From Mahella australiensis 50-1 BON (lineage in GTDB: Bacteria > Bacillota > Clostridia > Mahellales > Mahellaceae), in NCBI RefSeq assembly GCF_000213255.1, contig NC_015520.1, forward strand, positions 496,001 to 560,000: a stretch of DNA of 64,000 nt. The letters run 5' to 3'. The notes below the pieces were generated by a model. It made no database searches. It was given only the letters and a program-made list of their open reading frames with translations, and was not told the origin of the DNA. Of the stretch, positions 54,393-63,390 are shown piece after piece; the first letter of the stretch is position 1; each line of letters opens with the position of its first letter. Both the position numbers and the translations under genes were made by a program.

Positions 54393-55013
54393 TTATATAT
54401 TGATCCAACGGCTTAATAGGTTGTCTACAGAACTTACAAAGCCATGACCTGCAGGCAAAAGCGTGAAACACTGCCACAGCATGCCCAGAGCTATAGATAC
54501 ACCCAGCCACGGCATGTGAGCGGTCATGAGCAAGGATGAAGCTCCCAGAGCCATAACCCATAGCATAGAGCGTTTATGCAATACGGGCTTGCGCCTGGCC
54601 GGTATGGGCTTTTCCGGGGCCTCATCGGGTGCATATTTAAACATTATATATAAGGAGATAATGGTGATCAGTGCTATGAGTGCATAGTTCCAATTGCCCA
54701 TAATCTTTGCTCCATATAGCGCTGTAAGGCCGAGCAGCGGGGCGGATACAGCACCCGCTACGGCGCAGCGTCCGGCGCTGGAACAATGAGCGCCGCCTGA
54801 AAAATTCCTGAGCCAGGCTGACGATGATGCGGCAACTATGGTCGGCCAGAAGGCCCCGACCAACCAGCCGGTTATAGCCGTAAGCCCGGCCGATAATGCA
54901 GCAGCTAGCGCCATAGTAAGTGAGTATTGTATGACCTGACGCGATGGCTCGTCCAGCCTCAGGTTTTTTTGAAAGCTGTATGATATCCTTTTGGCGGTAT
55001 CATCGACGTTCAT
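54393..55013 (-). CDS. agrB: AgrB-like peptide-processing membrane protease
   Basis: 206 aa with several hydrophobic segments. The catalytic pair H76 and C83 lie in SGGAHCSSAGRC, with the same spacing as H77/C84 of staphylococcal AgrB. It would cut the AgrD C-terminus and form the thiolactone at the membrane. GGAGGAAGGA precedes the ATG. It lies between agrD and the sensor-like membrane gene. Confidence 0.92.
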   Translation of the reverse strand: MNVDDTAKRISYSFQKNLRLDEPSRQVIQYSLTMALAAALSAGLTAITGWLVGAFWPTIVAASSSAWLRNFSGGAHCSSAGRCAVAGAVSAPLLGLTALYGAKIMGNWNYALIALITIISLYIMFKYAPDEAPEKPIPARRKPVLHKRSMLWVMALGASSLLMTAHMPWLGVSIALGMLWQCFTLLPAGHGFVSSVDNLLSRWINI

Positions 55014-55017
55014 ATTA

Positions 55018-55509
55018 TTATCCTTCCTCCGTCATATGCCTATCTTTTATGATACGCTGTTTTCTTACCTTGTCCATATAATTTCCGCCGAACCATCCTA
55101 TAGCGAGCATGATCATTAGCGAGGGCAGACCATATAGCAGCTGGAGCAGCGTGCTGTTTTCTAATGCTTCCATGGATGTACCGAAAAGTTCTATAAGGGG
55201 ATTGGTTATAAGCTCGGCTATGCCGGAAGATATAAATCCTGCAAAAATGACATTCATGGTTTTGTTTAGATCAAGATGTAAAAGCAGGCATATTATAGCT
55301 ATATATGAAAAAAGCAAAATTAAGGTATGTGCCCCGAAACTTAGAGGCAAAAAAGCACGCACAGCGAAATTGACGATCCCTTGAAGGAGGGCTGCATGTA
55401 TGAGGCTTTTCATGTCGAATTTTATGCCCATGAGGCGAAGTCCTACCCATATCATTATAAAGGCCTCCGGCACGGCCCTTATTGCTATGCTCAATACCGT
55501 AAGTTTCAC
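55018..55509 (-). CDS. Agr-linked membrane protein resembling a kinase-less AgrC sensor
   Basis: 163 aa from GTG 55509 (AAAGGAG 10 nt upstream); the longer frame to TTG 55545 has no site. Five or so hydrophobic helices cover nearly the whole chain (IRAVPEAFIMIWVG; FLPLSFGAHTLILLFSYIAI; LIMLAIGWFGGNYM), with a short basic cytoplasmic tail. The layout resembles the N-terminal sensing domain of agr-type kinases, but the dimerisation/His and ATPase domains are absent. It ends 4 bp before agrB. Alternatives: a peptide immunity or export helper. Homology is inferred by context and pattern. Confidence 0.6.
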   Translation of the reverse strand: MKLTVLSIAIRAVPEAFIMIWVGLRLMGIKFDMKSLIHAALLQGIVNFAVRAFLPLSFGAHTLILLFSYIAIICLLLHLDLNKTMNVIFAGFISSGIAELITNPLIELFGTSMEALENSTLLQLLYGLPSLMIMLAIGWFGGNYMDKVRKQRIIKDRHMTEEG

Positions 55510-55661
55510 TATATTATTGCTCCTTTCGGTCGAATTATGTTGCAATAATATTATACATCATATATCGGCAAATGGATAGTTTTTCATTGCAATATGTTAA
55601 TTTATCAATTTGTAGTATAATAGGAATGGTTCATGAATAAATAAAAGAAGGGATGTTCTGC

Positions 55662-56252
55662 GTGCAGCAAACAGTATATGAAGTTGGAAAGAATCTTTAT
55701 ATAAACCTTACCAATCGATGCACCAATCGATGCAGCTTTTGCCTGAGAGAGAATGAGGATGGTTACAAAGGGTATGACTTGTGGTTGGATAGAGAACCGA
55801 GCGTGCAGGAGGTTATAGAAGCTGTGGGCGATCCGAAAAAATATAAAGAAATAGTGTTTTGCGGATACGGGGAGCCGATGATGAGATTGGATGAACTTTT
55901 GGAGATCAGCAGGGTTTTAAAGAGTAAAGGAGCACGTGTACGGATAAATACCAACGGTCAGGCCAATCTTATACATGGCCGCAATGTGGTGCCGGAATTA
56001 GCTGGTCTCATAGATGCCGTATCTATAAGTCTTAATGCTCCGGATGCCGAACGTTATGTTAAAGTATGTGATCCGAAATTCGGCGAGCGGTCCTTCGATG
56101 CCATATTGGAATTTACAGCCGAGTGCAAAAAATATATACCTGATGTTACGCTTACGGTGGTAAATGTATTGTCGCCTGAGGATATAGAGCGATGCAAGGC
56201 TATTGCCGATAAACTGGGAGTCGGCTTCAGGGTGAGAGAATATGAGCGTTAG
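55662..56252 (+). CDS. Radical SAM protein, TatD-associated type
   Basis: 196 aa from GTG 55662, 9 nt after AAGAAGGG; ATG 55653 sits on top of the site. The cluster motif CTNRCSFC (C-x3-C-x2-C) near residue 20 binds [4Fe-4S] and SAM; GYGEPMMR is the GGE-like motif. The small size and the NLTNRCTNRC context resemble the radical SAM family often linked to TatD nucleases. No TatD gene is adjacent. Divergent from the agr operon across about 150 bp. Substrate unknown. Confidence 0.85.
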   Translation: MQQTVYEVGKNLYINLTNRCTNRCSFCLRENEDGYKGYDLWLDREPSVQEVIEAVGDPKKYKEIVFCGYGEPMMRLDELLEISRVLKSKGARVRINTNGQANLIHGRNVVPELAGLIDAVSISLNAPDAERYVKVCDPKFGERSFDAILEFTAECKKYIPDVTLTVVNVLSPEDIERCKAIADKLGVGFRVREYER

Positions 56253-56272
56253 AGAGGATGGAAGGGGTTAGT

Positions 56273-56737
56273 GTGGATCTGAGCCGCATATTTGATATAT
56301 TAGGAGAAGAGCTTGTAGTTATGCTTTCAGCTATGTTGCCGGTATGGGAGCTTAAAGGCGCTATACCGATGGCCAGGGCTTTCGGCATGGATTCGCTTAA
56401 GGCATTTGTGTTGTGTTATATAGGCAGCGGCATACCTGTGCCGCTATTGCTGATGTTTTTGCGGCCGGTTATGGATTATCTGGATCGCACCAAGCTGTTT
56501 TCTCGATTTTCTCAATGGCTTAAGCAGCGATCGCTTAATAAAAGCAGCGTGGTGCGGCGCTACAGCCTATTAGGCCTTTTTGTATTTGCGGCTATACCAT
56601 TGCCCACCACAGGGGTATGGACAGGTTCTATCATAGCTACGCTTCTAAGATTGCCGCTATTGCCGGCTATGGCTGCGATACTGGCCGGCAACGCCGTGGC
56701 GGGTTTTCTTATCGTATTCGTGTTGCATTGGGTATAG
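56273..56737 (+). CDS. Small multidrug export-like membrane protein (COG2426 type)
   Basis: 154 aa from GTG 56273, 6 nt after GGAAGGGG; the in-frame ATG 56258 is badly spaced. About four membrane helices, with the family-like stretch LPVWELKGAIPMARAFG at the start and AIPLPTTGVWTGSI in the middle. Annotated in other genomes as a putative small multidrug export protein, but the role is unproven. It follows the radical SAM gene closely and converges on the CDF gene. Confidence 0.8.
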   Translation: MDLSRIFDILGEELVVMLSAMLPVWELKGAIPMARAFGMDSLKAFVLCYIGSGIPVPLLLMFLRPVMDYLDRTKLFSRFSQWLKQRSLNKSSVVRRYSLLGLFVFAAIPLPTTGVWTGSIIATLLRLPLLPAMAAILAGNAVAGFLIVFVLHWV

Positions 56738-56740
56738 CAT

Positions 56741-57607
56741 TCAGGCGGAGTAAGGCTCTACGTGCACCTGCACATCCTTGACCTCGGGTACAGCTTTCAT
56801 AATAGAAGCTTTGACCTCTTCGGCTACATCATGCCCCTGTGCCACAGTCATATCTTCATTTACCGATATCGATATATCCACCATGAGCGTTGAACCGTAC
56901 TGCCGCGTTTTTATATCATCTATATGAACCACGTCGGATACACTCAAAACAACCTGCTTTATCTTATCCACCACGTCGGAACCTGCAGAAGAATCCAACA
57001 GCTCATCGACTGAACGATGCAACACCTTTATTCCAGCTCGGATGATTATAAGGGCCATTATAATACCGGTTACAGGATCCAAAAAAGTCCACCCTATCAT
57101 GGCCCCTGTTATACCTACCAGTACACCGCTGGTGGCCAACACATCGGAACGGTGATCCCAGGCCGTAGCCATTAAAGCGGTGCTCTTGGTTTCATCAGCT
57201 ACTTTTATGGTATAGCGGTATAGTGCTTCTTTAACTATTATAGTTATGACGGCCGCTATTATTGCCATCATACCTGGTATTTGTGGGCCGGAGCTTAAAG
57301 ATGTTACGGCCCTGTATATTATCATACCGCCGGTTATAATCAATATTATGGCCAAAATCCAAGCGGCCAGCGATTCGGTTTTCTCGTGGCCGTAAGGGTG
57401 TTCATCGTCAGCCGGATTGGCGGCAGTCTTTACTCCCCATAGTGTTATTAGGCCGGTTAATATATCGCCGATTGAGTTGGCTGCATCGGCTATCATGGCC
57501 GTGCTATTGGCCAATATACCGGCCATAAGTTTTAATATAGCCAGCATGATATTAGCTATTAGCGATAAACGCGAAGCCCGCTGGTTTTTGGAATGTTTGT
57601 CTTCCAT
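56741..57607 (-). CDS. Cation diffusion facilitator (CDF) metal exporter
   Basis: 288 aa. Six membrane helices in about residues 10-210, with metal-site motifs DAANSIGDI in helix 2 and DHRSDVLAT in helix 5. The cytoplasmic ferredoxin-like domain is at about 215-288 (HIDDIKTRQYGSTLMVDISI). It exports a divalent metal (Zn, Fe, Mn or Co) by proton exchange. The DAxxD and DHxxD patterns fit a broad Fe/Mn/Zn type. Its promoter region carries repeated TTATCAATTGA boxes. Confidence 0.93.
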   Translation of the reverse strand: MEDKHSKNQRASRLSLIANIMLAILKLMAGILANSTAMIADAANSIGDILTGLITLWGVKTAANPADDEHPYGHEKTESLAAWILAIILIITGGMIIYRAVTSLSSGPQIPGMMAIIAAVITIIVKEALYRYTIKVADETKSTALMATAWDHRSDVLATSGVLVGITGAMIGWTFLDPVTGIIMALIIIRAGIKVLHRSVDELLDSSAGSDVVDKIKQVVLSVSDVVHIDDIKTRQYGSTLMVDISISVNEDMTVAQGHDVAEEVKASIMKAVPEVKDVQVHVEPYSA

Positions 57608-57619
57608 ACATTGTCCTTC

Positions 57620-57729
57620 TTATCAATTGAAATATAATAATTATTTAATTATACGATAATAATAACAAAAATGCAAGAATAATAAACGATGATGATTATC
57701 AATTGACAATAAATAATGTTATCAATTGA
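57620..57729. repeat. Three TTATCAATTGA boxes around the CDF promoter
   Basis: Exact 11-mers at 57620-57630, 57696-57706 and 57719-57729, all in one orientation. One falls in the transcript leader and two lie upstream of the -35. ATTATCA within the middle copy resembles half a Fur box. A metal-responsive regulator is a reasonable guess. Confidence 0.6.
57648..57676 (-). promoter_or_regulatory. Promoter of the CDF gene
   Basis: On the minus strand: TTGCAT (57676-57671), 17-nt spacer, TATAAT (57653-57648). The -10 is perfect and the -35 is near consensus. The start codon is about 40 nt downstream. Confidence 0.7.
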
Positions 57730-57827
57730 ATCGAATCTTCTATTCTACAAAACAAAAATTGCAACTGTTAACACAACGGCTATGTGCTATAATGTTATAA
57801 AGATAAGGTTTTCCAAAGGAGACACAT

Positions 57828-60392
57828 ATGGATAGTGGTACATTTATCATATTTCCGACGCGCCATTTGGTTAGACAGTACAGGGACAAATGCATTAGAG
57901 AAAGCACGGCAGGGTTTGCTGCGATAAACGCCATGACATTCGATGACCTTGTTGACCGATGTATGCCGCGAGCAAATAATATGACATACATAGATGATAT
58001 GTACAGGCGCTCTGTTGTGGATGCTATTATGCACAAAGAAAATTTATCTTATTTTAATCGGATTTTGCCGGGTTATGTATGGACTGTCGCCGAGGATATA
58101 GGCGAGCTCAAAATGGCCGGTATAACGCCCGACCGATTCAAGAGCTTGTGGCCGATCGACAGCGCTGCCTGGGCTGCCGATATGTACCATATATATGACA
58201 ACTATGAAGAAATATTGAGTAGAAATCTGCTGTATGACAAAGAGGATCGATATATATTGGCAGAGCAAACTTTGTTAAAGGGACTGCCGACTTTTTTATG
58301 CAGTGTAAACGAAACGGCATTTATGTACTTTTTCGATGCCACGCCGCTTCAGCAGCGTATTATAGACGCTGTAAAAAAACATATACCGTGCAAAGTGGTG
58401 GACGGTATTGTGCGCCAAGATGATCATGTGGCGCATATAAAGGCATTAAATATAAGCATGACCGGTGCATGGGACAGGCGCACCGAGTGTTTATGGATAG
58501 CCGGTAAGGTAAAAGAGCTTTTGCGAGCGGGGTATAAACCTTCGGATATATGCATAGTAGCGCGTGATGTGGTTGCTTATAGGGAAACGATGGGGTGGGC
58601 TTTTAGGCGAAGGGGCTTGCCTGTACCTGGCGATAACGCGAGTTTACTAGATAACCCTATGGTTTCGAGTATACTGCGCTGGTTGGATAGCCTGTGGGAC
58701 GATAACGTATCGACAGAAGCCATAAGCGATGGCTTTTATTTGAAGCCCTTGAACTTAGAAACGATGGATCTGTCTCTGCAAGATACGCTTGATGCCTATG
58801 CGCAAAAACTTATTGATATGCTGAAAAACTCCGGCTTGCGGTTTTCCATTGCGGAACGCGGGCGTTTAGGAGATATAGAGCGGATGGCGGCCGATATGAA
58901 AGCCTATGAGCAGTTTGTATATATTCTACAGTCGCTGGTGTCGGCGCAACAATGGAACGGCATGGCAAATGCTGTAGGCTTGGGCGAGTTTTGCCGTACG
59001 TTGCGCGACATGTGCGGGCGCGCAGTTTATTGCGACAGCATATCCTACGGCAGTGTACCTTCTCTGCTTATGCCCAGTACCGCGCGTGGGCTCGCTTTTC
59101 CTGTTATTTTCATGGCAGGCATGGTGGAAGGCGAATTTCCCAGGGCTATACGAGCCGATTGGCTTATGAAAGACGATGAGCGCTTAAAGGCTGAAGTTAT
59201 GCCGACGTCGCGCGGCTTGCTGGCACAGGAGCGCATCTTCTTCAATCTAGCCGTACAAGCGGCACAACGCATGCTTTTTATGACATATCCCAAAGTAAAG
59301 CCCGATGGTACGCCTGCGCTTATATCATCGTTTGCGGAGGATATAAGCGCCTTATTGCCTGATATGCCCGTATACGAGGTATCTGTGAGCGATGTACTGG
59401 ATATGCCGAGCGAGATGCGGCCGGATGAGGCTAAATCGGTCGGCTATACGGCTTGCGGCGATATGCAGGTATACATAAAAAGCAAATTTCAAAACAGTCC
59501 ATTCTCGGCCACGGCTTTTAACGAATACGCGATGTGCCCGTACAAGTTTTTTATGGGCAGGCTGTTGGAATTGAGGGCTGAAGAAGACGAGACGAGGCCC
59601 TCGGCATTGGATATAGGCAGTATATATCATGCGGCGCTGAAAGAATTTATGCAGGATTATATAGGCGTCGGCCTTGTGCCGGATAAGCGCGAGCGATATG
59701 CGGAGCGGTTGGCCGACATAGCCATAAGGCATATCGATACATCCGGTATAAAGTCGAAGTATGTGACAGAGGCGCTTTACCATGTGGAAAAACAGCGAAT
59801 GGTCGCTTTGCTGCTTGCATGGTTGGACGCCGAGCTGGCGCTTGAGCAGAGGCATAAAGGTGCTTATAAACCATATAGATTGGAGCAGGCTTTCGGCATG
59901 GACGGCGCACCGCCGCTTATATTGAGCGATGGTCGATACGACATAAGGCTTATAGGGCGAATAGATAGAATAGATACAGCCCAAGACGGCCGATTTATTA
60001 TATACGATTATAAAAAGGGCAAGAGCACGCCGGATGCGGACGATATAGCCGACGGCATGGATTTTCAATTGCCGGTATATATATGGGCGGCCGGCAAAAT
60101 GCTCGAGCATGAAGGCTGCACGCCTGCAGGTGCAGCCTATTATTCGATAGAGGGAGCGGGACTGAGCGGTATGATGGTTAAGAAAGACAGCGGTATAAAT
60201 ACGCCCAGGCAGAGGAAGGGCGTGCTGGATGATAAGGAATGGGATGATATGTTGGAGCGGCTCAAGAGCGAACTTTTTAAGCATTTCGATTACATAATGC
60301 GCGGCGTATATCCAAAACAGCCGAAAAAATGCCCGTTGCGCGATGCTTACAACGGGGGATTTTGCGATTTTACAAACATATGCAATGCTTAG
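57828..60392 (+). CDS. addB: AddB-like nuclease subunit (shortened)
   Basis: 854 aa, against roughly 1150 for Bacillus AddB. The N-terminus begins at the IIFPTRHLVRQYRD strand and lacks the GxSGSGKT P-loop region that opens canonical AddB. The C-terminus has a PD-(D/E)xK nuclease: ALDIGSIYHAALKEF, IGRIDRID and IIYDYKKGK. A cysteine after NEYAM (CPYKFF) plus three near the end (KKCPLRDAYNGGFCDFTNIC) form the four-Cys Fe-S staple known in AddB. It degrades the 5' strand in double-strand break repair with AddA, 16 bp downstream. Confidence 0.82.
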   Translation: MDSGTFIIFPTRHLVRQYRDKCIRESTAGFAAINAMTFDDLVDRCMPRANNMTYIDDMYRRSVVDAIMHKENLSYFNRILPGYVWTVAEDIGELKMAGITPDRFKSLWPIDSAAWAADMYHIYDNYEEILSRNLLYDKEDRYILAEQTLLKGLPTFLCSVNETAFMYFFDATPLQQRIIDAVKKHIPCKVVDGIVRQDDHVAHIKALNISMTGAWDRRTECLWIAGKVKELLRAGYKPSDICIVARDVVAYRETMGWAFRRRGLPVPGDNASLLDNPMVSSILRWLDSLWDDNVSTEAISDGFYLKPLNLETMDLSLQDTLDAYAQKLIDMLKNSGLRFSIAERGRLGDIERMAADMKAYEQFVYILQSLVSAQQWNGMANAVGLGEFCRTLRDMCGRAVYCDSISYGSVPSLLMPSTARGLAFPVIFMAGMVEGEFPRAIRADWLMKDDERLKAEVMPTSRGLLAQERIFFNLAVQAAQRMLFMTYPKVKPDGTPALISSFAEDISALLPDMPVYEVSVSDVLDMPSEMRPDEAKSVGYTACGDMQVYIKSKFQNSPFSATAFNEYAMCPYKFFMGRLLELRAEEDETRPSALDIGSIYHAALKEFMQDYIGVGLVPDKRERYAERLADIAIRHIDTSGIKSKYVTEALYHVEKQRMVALLLAWLDAELALEQRHKGAYKPYRLEQAFGMDGAPPLILSDGRYDIRLIGRIDRIDTAQDGRFIIYDYKKGKSTPDADDIADGMDFQLPVYIWAAGKMLEHEGCTPAGAAYYSIEGAGLSGMMVKKDSGINTPRQRKGVLDDKEWDDMLERLKSELFKHFDYIMRGVYPKQPKKCPLRDAYNGGFCDFTNICNA

Positions 60393-60408
60393 ATGTGGAG
60401 TGTGACCT

Positions 60409-63390
60409 ATGGAATATACCGATGCCCAGAGAACTGCTGTATATACGATGGATAGGGATATTGCCGTGACAGCGGGAGCCGGCGCCGGCAAAACCCGTGT
60501 GCTGGTCGATAGATACATATATATATTAAAGGAAAGGCTGGCCAATATAGATGAAATAGTGGCCATAACATTTACCGAACGTGCGGCGGCCGAGATGTCG
60601 GAGCGCATACGCAAAGCGGCGGATGACGAGATGAAGTCCGGCGATAAGGATTATTGGTCGGATGTAAAAGAGCGTTTGACCACTGCTTATATTTCCACCA
60701 TACACAGCTTTTGCGGCAGGCTGTTGCGCGAGCATCCGGTGGAAGCCGGAGTAGACCCATTTTTCGATGTAGTGTCGCCGGCGCAGGCTGATATATGGTT
60801 GGACGAAGCCATAGCCAAAGCTGTTGCAGATGCATTAGAGCCGACTGGGGCTCCGGATGTCCGTCCCCTTATAATGCGCTATGGGTTCGATAAATTATGC
60901 GTAAATATAAAAGCCTTGTATAAGCAGATAAGGGATTGCGGTTTTTTGATAGCTGAAGCAGCGAAAAATACCGATATGGGACAGCCGGATGCAGAAGCCG
61001 TCATATACATTTTGACTGCATCGGAAGAGAACTATTCGGAAAGGAAACGCGTCGCCAACAGCCTCGATTATGAGGATATGCAGCGCAAAGCGGTGGAGCT
61101 TTTGCAGATGCCCGCCATGAAGGATCTATATAATCATCGGTTTAAATTTCTCATGGTAGATGAGGGCCAGGATATAAACTATATACAATATAGATTAATT
61201 ATGAGCATAGCGGGTAATGAGGGATGTCGTCTTTTTGCCGTAGGTGATGCCAAGCAGTCTATATACCGATTCAGGGGTTCGCAGGTGGAGCTGTTCGATA
61301 AGATAGCTGAGGATATCTCCGCCAATGGAGGCCGAAGATTGACGATGGCTGAAAATTTCCGCAGCGTCGGCGGTATAATAGATTTCGTGAACCGGCGGTT
61401 TGATAGTTTGATGGATCGGTACGAAGCGGTTAAGCCGGCGAGAAAGGATCACGGCTATATATCGGTGGAAATACTGCCCGTTGATGTTAAAGGCTCTATA
61501 GACAGTCGCAAACAGGCTGAAGCCGACGCTTTGGCTCGACGAATAGCGCATATGGTGGAGCGCAGGGAAGCGGTGATATACGATGATGCATCAGGAACAT
61601 TCCGCGCGCCACGGTACGGCGATATAGCCGTGCTGTTTCAAAAGCGGACGCACCTTTTGCCATTTGAGGATGCATTTGAGCGTTACGGTATACCGTATCA
61701 GGAGATAAGCGGCGGCAGTTTTTACGATTGCCAGGAGATAAAGGATATGATAAATGTTCTGACCAGCATAGCGCATCCGTCCGATATCATAGCGCTGGTC
61801 GGTACGCTGAAGGCTTTTTTCGGCGTCAGCGATGAGGCGCTGCTGGTCATGGCAAATTGCGGCGGCATACCATATGTGCTGGACGATACCGATCGATTGC
61901 CCGATGCATACCGCATGCCTATAAGCCGTGCGGCCGGGTATATGGCTAAGTGGCGAGGCATGGCAGATACTATGAATATATCAGATATTGTTCAATTGGT
62001 ATTGGATGACAGCGGATATGAGAAGCGCCTGGCATCACAGCGGGGTGGCGCCCACATGATCAGTAATGTGTGGAAATTCTGCGATATGGCGACGTCGGCG
62101 GCCCATAGCGGTATGCTGATCGATGAATTCTTAATGCGCATCAGGGCTATGGCCGATACGGCTGACGAAGGCGAAGCACCGCTGGAGCTTGATGGCAATG
62201 ACGCCGTTTCCATAATGACCGTTCATTCGGCCAAGGGCTTAGAGTTTCCGGTGGCAGTCATACCGGACATGTCATCTATGTTCCGCAATGACAATCCGCC
62301 GATGATTTTTGATGTTGATAAGGGCATAGCCATAAAGCCGGACGGGGATAGCAAAGGTTCAAAATGGCAGGATATAAAGGATAAATTGTCGAAGGAACAG
62401 CAGCAGGAGTATATGCGCCTTATGTATGTGGCGTTTACGCGGGCGAAAGATCGGCTCATCCTGTCCAGCGATGATGTGGACACGACGAAACAAAGACAGC
62501 CATCGTGGTGGAAGTGGCTCAAAGACAGCGGCATATTGCCGGCACAAAACAACCCGCTGCCGGAGACAGCGGCCGCGCTGGATGGCGCTGAGGCACCTGT
62601 AAAACATGATGGCATTGATCAAACGGTTATTATAGCAGAAGGAATCGCACCCGAGCTGGTGTACAGGCCGGTTACACCGCTTATCACATATATGCAATGC
62701 CCGCGCCAGTATTACTATGAATACGTACTGCAGCTTGATTCCGAATGGTTTGCCACGCCCGATACCGGTGTTATAGGAGGCCATGCAGAAGGGCTGAGCG
62801 CCGTCCAGATAGGGGATATAGTGCACAGTATATGCGAGAAATTAAAGAAGGCCGATGAGATAGATGCTTTAATAGACGAGGCTTTGAACGGTCTGGATGC
62901 AAGCATACAACTTCGCGAAAGGATAAGGAATATGGTAGTCTCCTATGCGGAGAGCCCTTATTTTAGCGGTGATACCGATGAGGTCAAGGTAGAGCTGCCA
63001 TTTATAATGAGGCTGGATGAAAACATAGTGCTGGTAGGACGAATAGACCGCATGATCATAAAGGATGGGCATGCCACCATTGTGGACTTTAAGACCGGCT
63101 TTGTCGATGCTGATAATATAGAAAGCATATCGATGGAATACATGCCGCAGCTTGCGGCATATGCCATGGCCGCTCGGCAGGTATTTGGGTTTGTCGTGGA
63201 CGATGCTGTCATATACTACCTTGAGCCCAATATTGCATATAAGGTGGATATAAGTCCCGAAGCTATAGATGAGGCACGCCGGCGCTTTGTTGATGCCGTA
63301 AAAGTTATAGAATCAGCAAAAGGAATGGATGATTTCCCTCCATCCTATAGGCACTGCGGCCGTTGCGGGTATAAAATATGCGGGAATTAA
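60409..63390 (+). CDS. addA: AddA-like UvrD-family helicase-nuclease
   Basis: 993 aa, shorter than the roughly 1230 of Bacillus AddA. Helicase motifs: I AGAGAGKTRVLVDRY, II LMVDEGQDIN, III FAVGDAKQSIYRFRG, a later MTVHSAKGLEFPV, and VI YVAFTRAKDRLIL. The C-terminal nuclease has GRIDRMII and ATIVDFKTG. Unlike classic AddA, it has CPRQYYYEYVL before the nuclease core and HCGRCGYKICGN at the very end, a C...C-x2-C-x4-C set resembling an Fe-S staple. It unwinds and trims DNA ends for RecA loading with the preceding subunit. Confidence 0.88.
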   Translation: MEYTDAQRTAVYTMDRDIAVTAGAGAGKTRVLVDRYIYILKERLANIDEIVAITFTERAAAEMSERIRKAADDEMKSGDKDYWSDVKERLTTAYISTIHSFCGRLLREHPVEAGVDPFFDVVSPAQADIWLDEAIAKAVADALEPTGAPDVRPLIMRYGFDKLCVNIKALYKQIRDCGFLIAEAAKNTDMGQPDAEAVIYILTASEENYSERKRVANSLDYEDMQRKAVELLQMPAMKDLYNHRFKFLMVDEGQDINYIQYRLIMSIAGNEGCRLFAVGDAKQSIYRFRGSQVELFDKIAEDISANGGRRLTMAENFRSVGGIIDFVNRRFDSLMDRYEAVKPARKDHGYISVEILPVDVKGSIDSRKQAEADALARRIAHMVERREAVIYDDASGTFRAPRYGDIAVLFQKRTHLLPFEDAFERYGIPYQEISGGSFYDCQEIKDMINVLTSIAHPSDIIALVGTLKAFFGVSDEALLVMANCGGIPYVLDDTDRLPDAYRMPISRAAGYMAKWRGMADTMNISDIVQLVLDDSGYEKRLASQRGGAHMISNVWKFCDMATSAAHSGMLIDEFLMRIRAMADTADEGEAPLELDGNDAVSIMTVHSAKGLEFPVAVIPDMSSMFRNDNPPMIFDVDKGIAIKPDGDSKGSKWQDIKDKLSKEQQQEYMRLMYVAFTRAKDRLILSSDDVDTTKQRQPSWWKWLKDSGILPAQNNPLPETAAALDGAEAPVKHDGIDQTVIIAEGIAPELVYRPVTPLITYMQCPRQYYYEYVLQLDSEWFATPDTGVIGGHAEGLSAVQIGDIVHSICEKLKKADEIDALIDEALNGLDASIQLRERIRNMVVSYAESPYFSGDTDEVKVELPFIMRLDENIVLVGRIDRMIIKDGHATIVDFKTGFVDADNIESISMEYMPQLAAYAMAARQVFGFVVDDAVIYYLEPNIAYKVDISPEAIDEARRRFVDAVKVIESAKGMDDFPPSYRHCGRCGYKICGN

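Noticed and set aside
54226-54561. 111-codon minus-strand frame containing agrD
   Set aside because: The N-terminal part overlaps agrB in another frame; the strong ribosome site and AgrD pattern place the start at 54363.
58952-60614. Long opposite-strand and alternate-frame open readings inside the AddB gene, including a 420-codon minus-strand frame
   Set aside because: They overlap a gene with clear nuclease motifs, lack ribosome sites and have no recognisable domains; they are shadows of the real frame.
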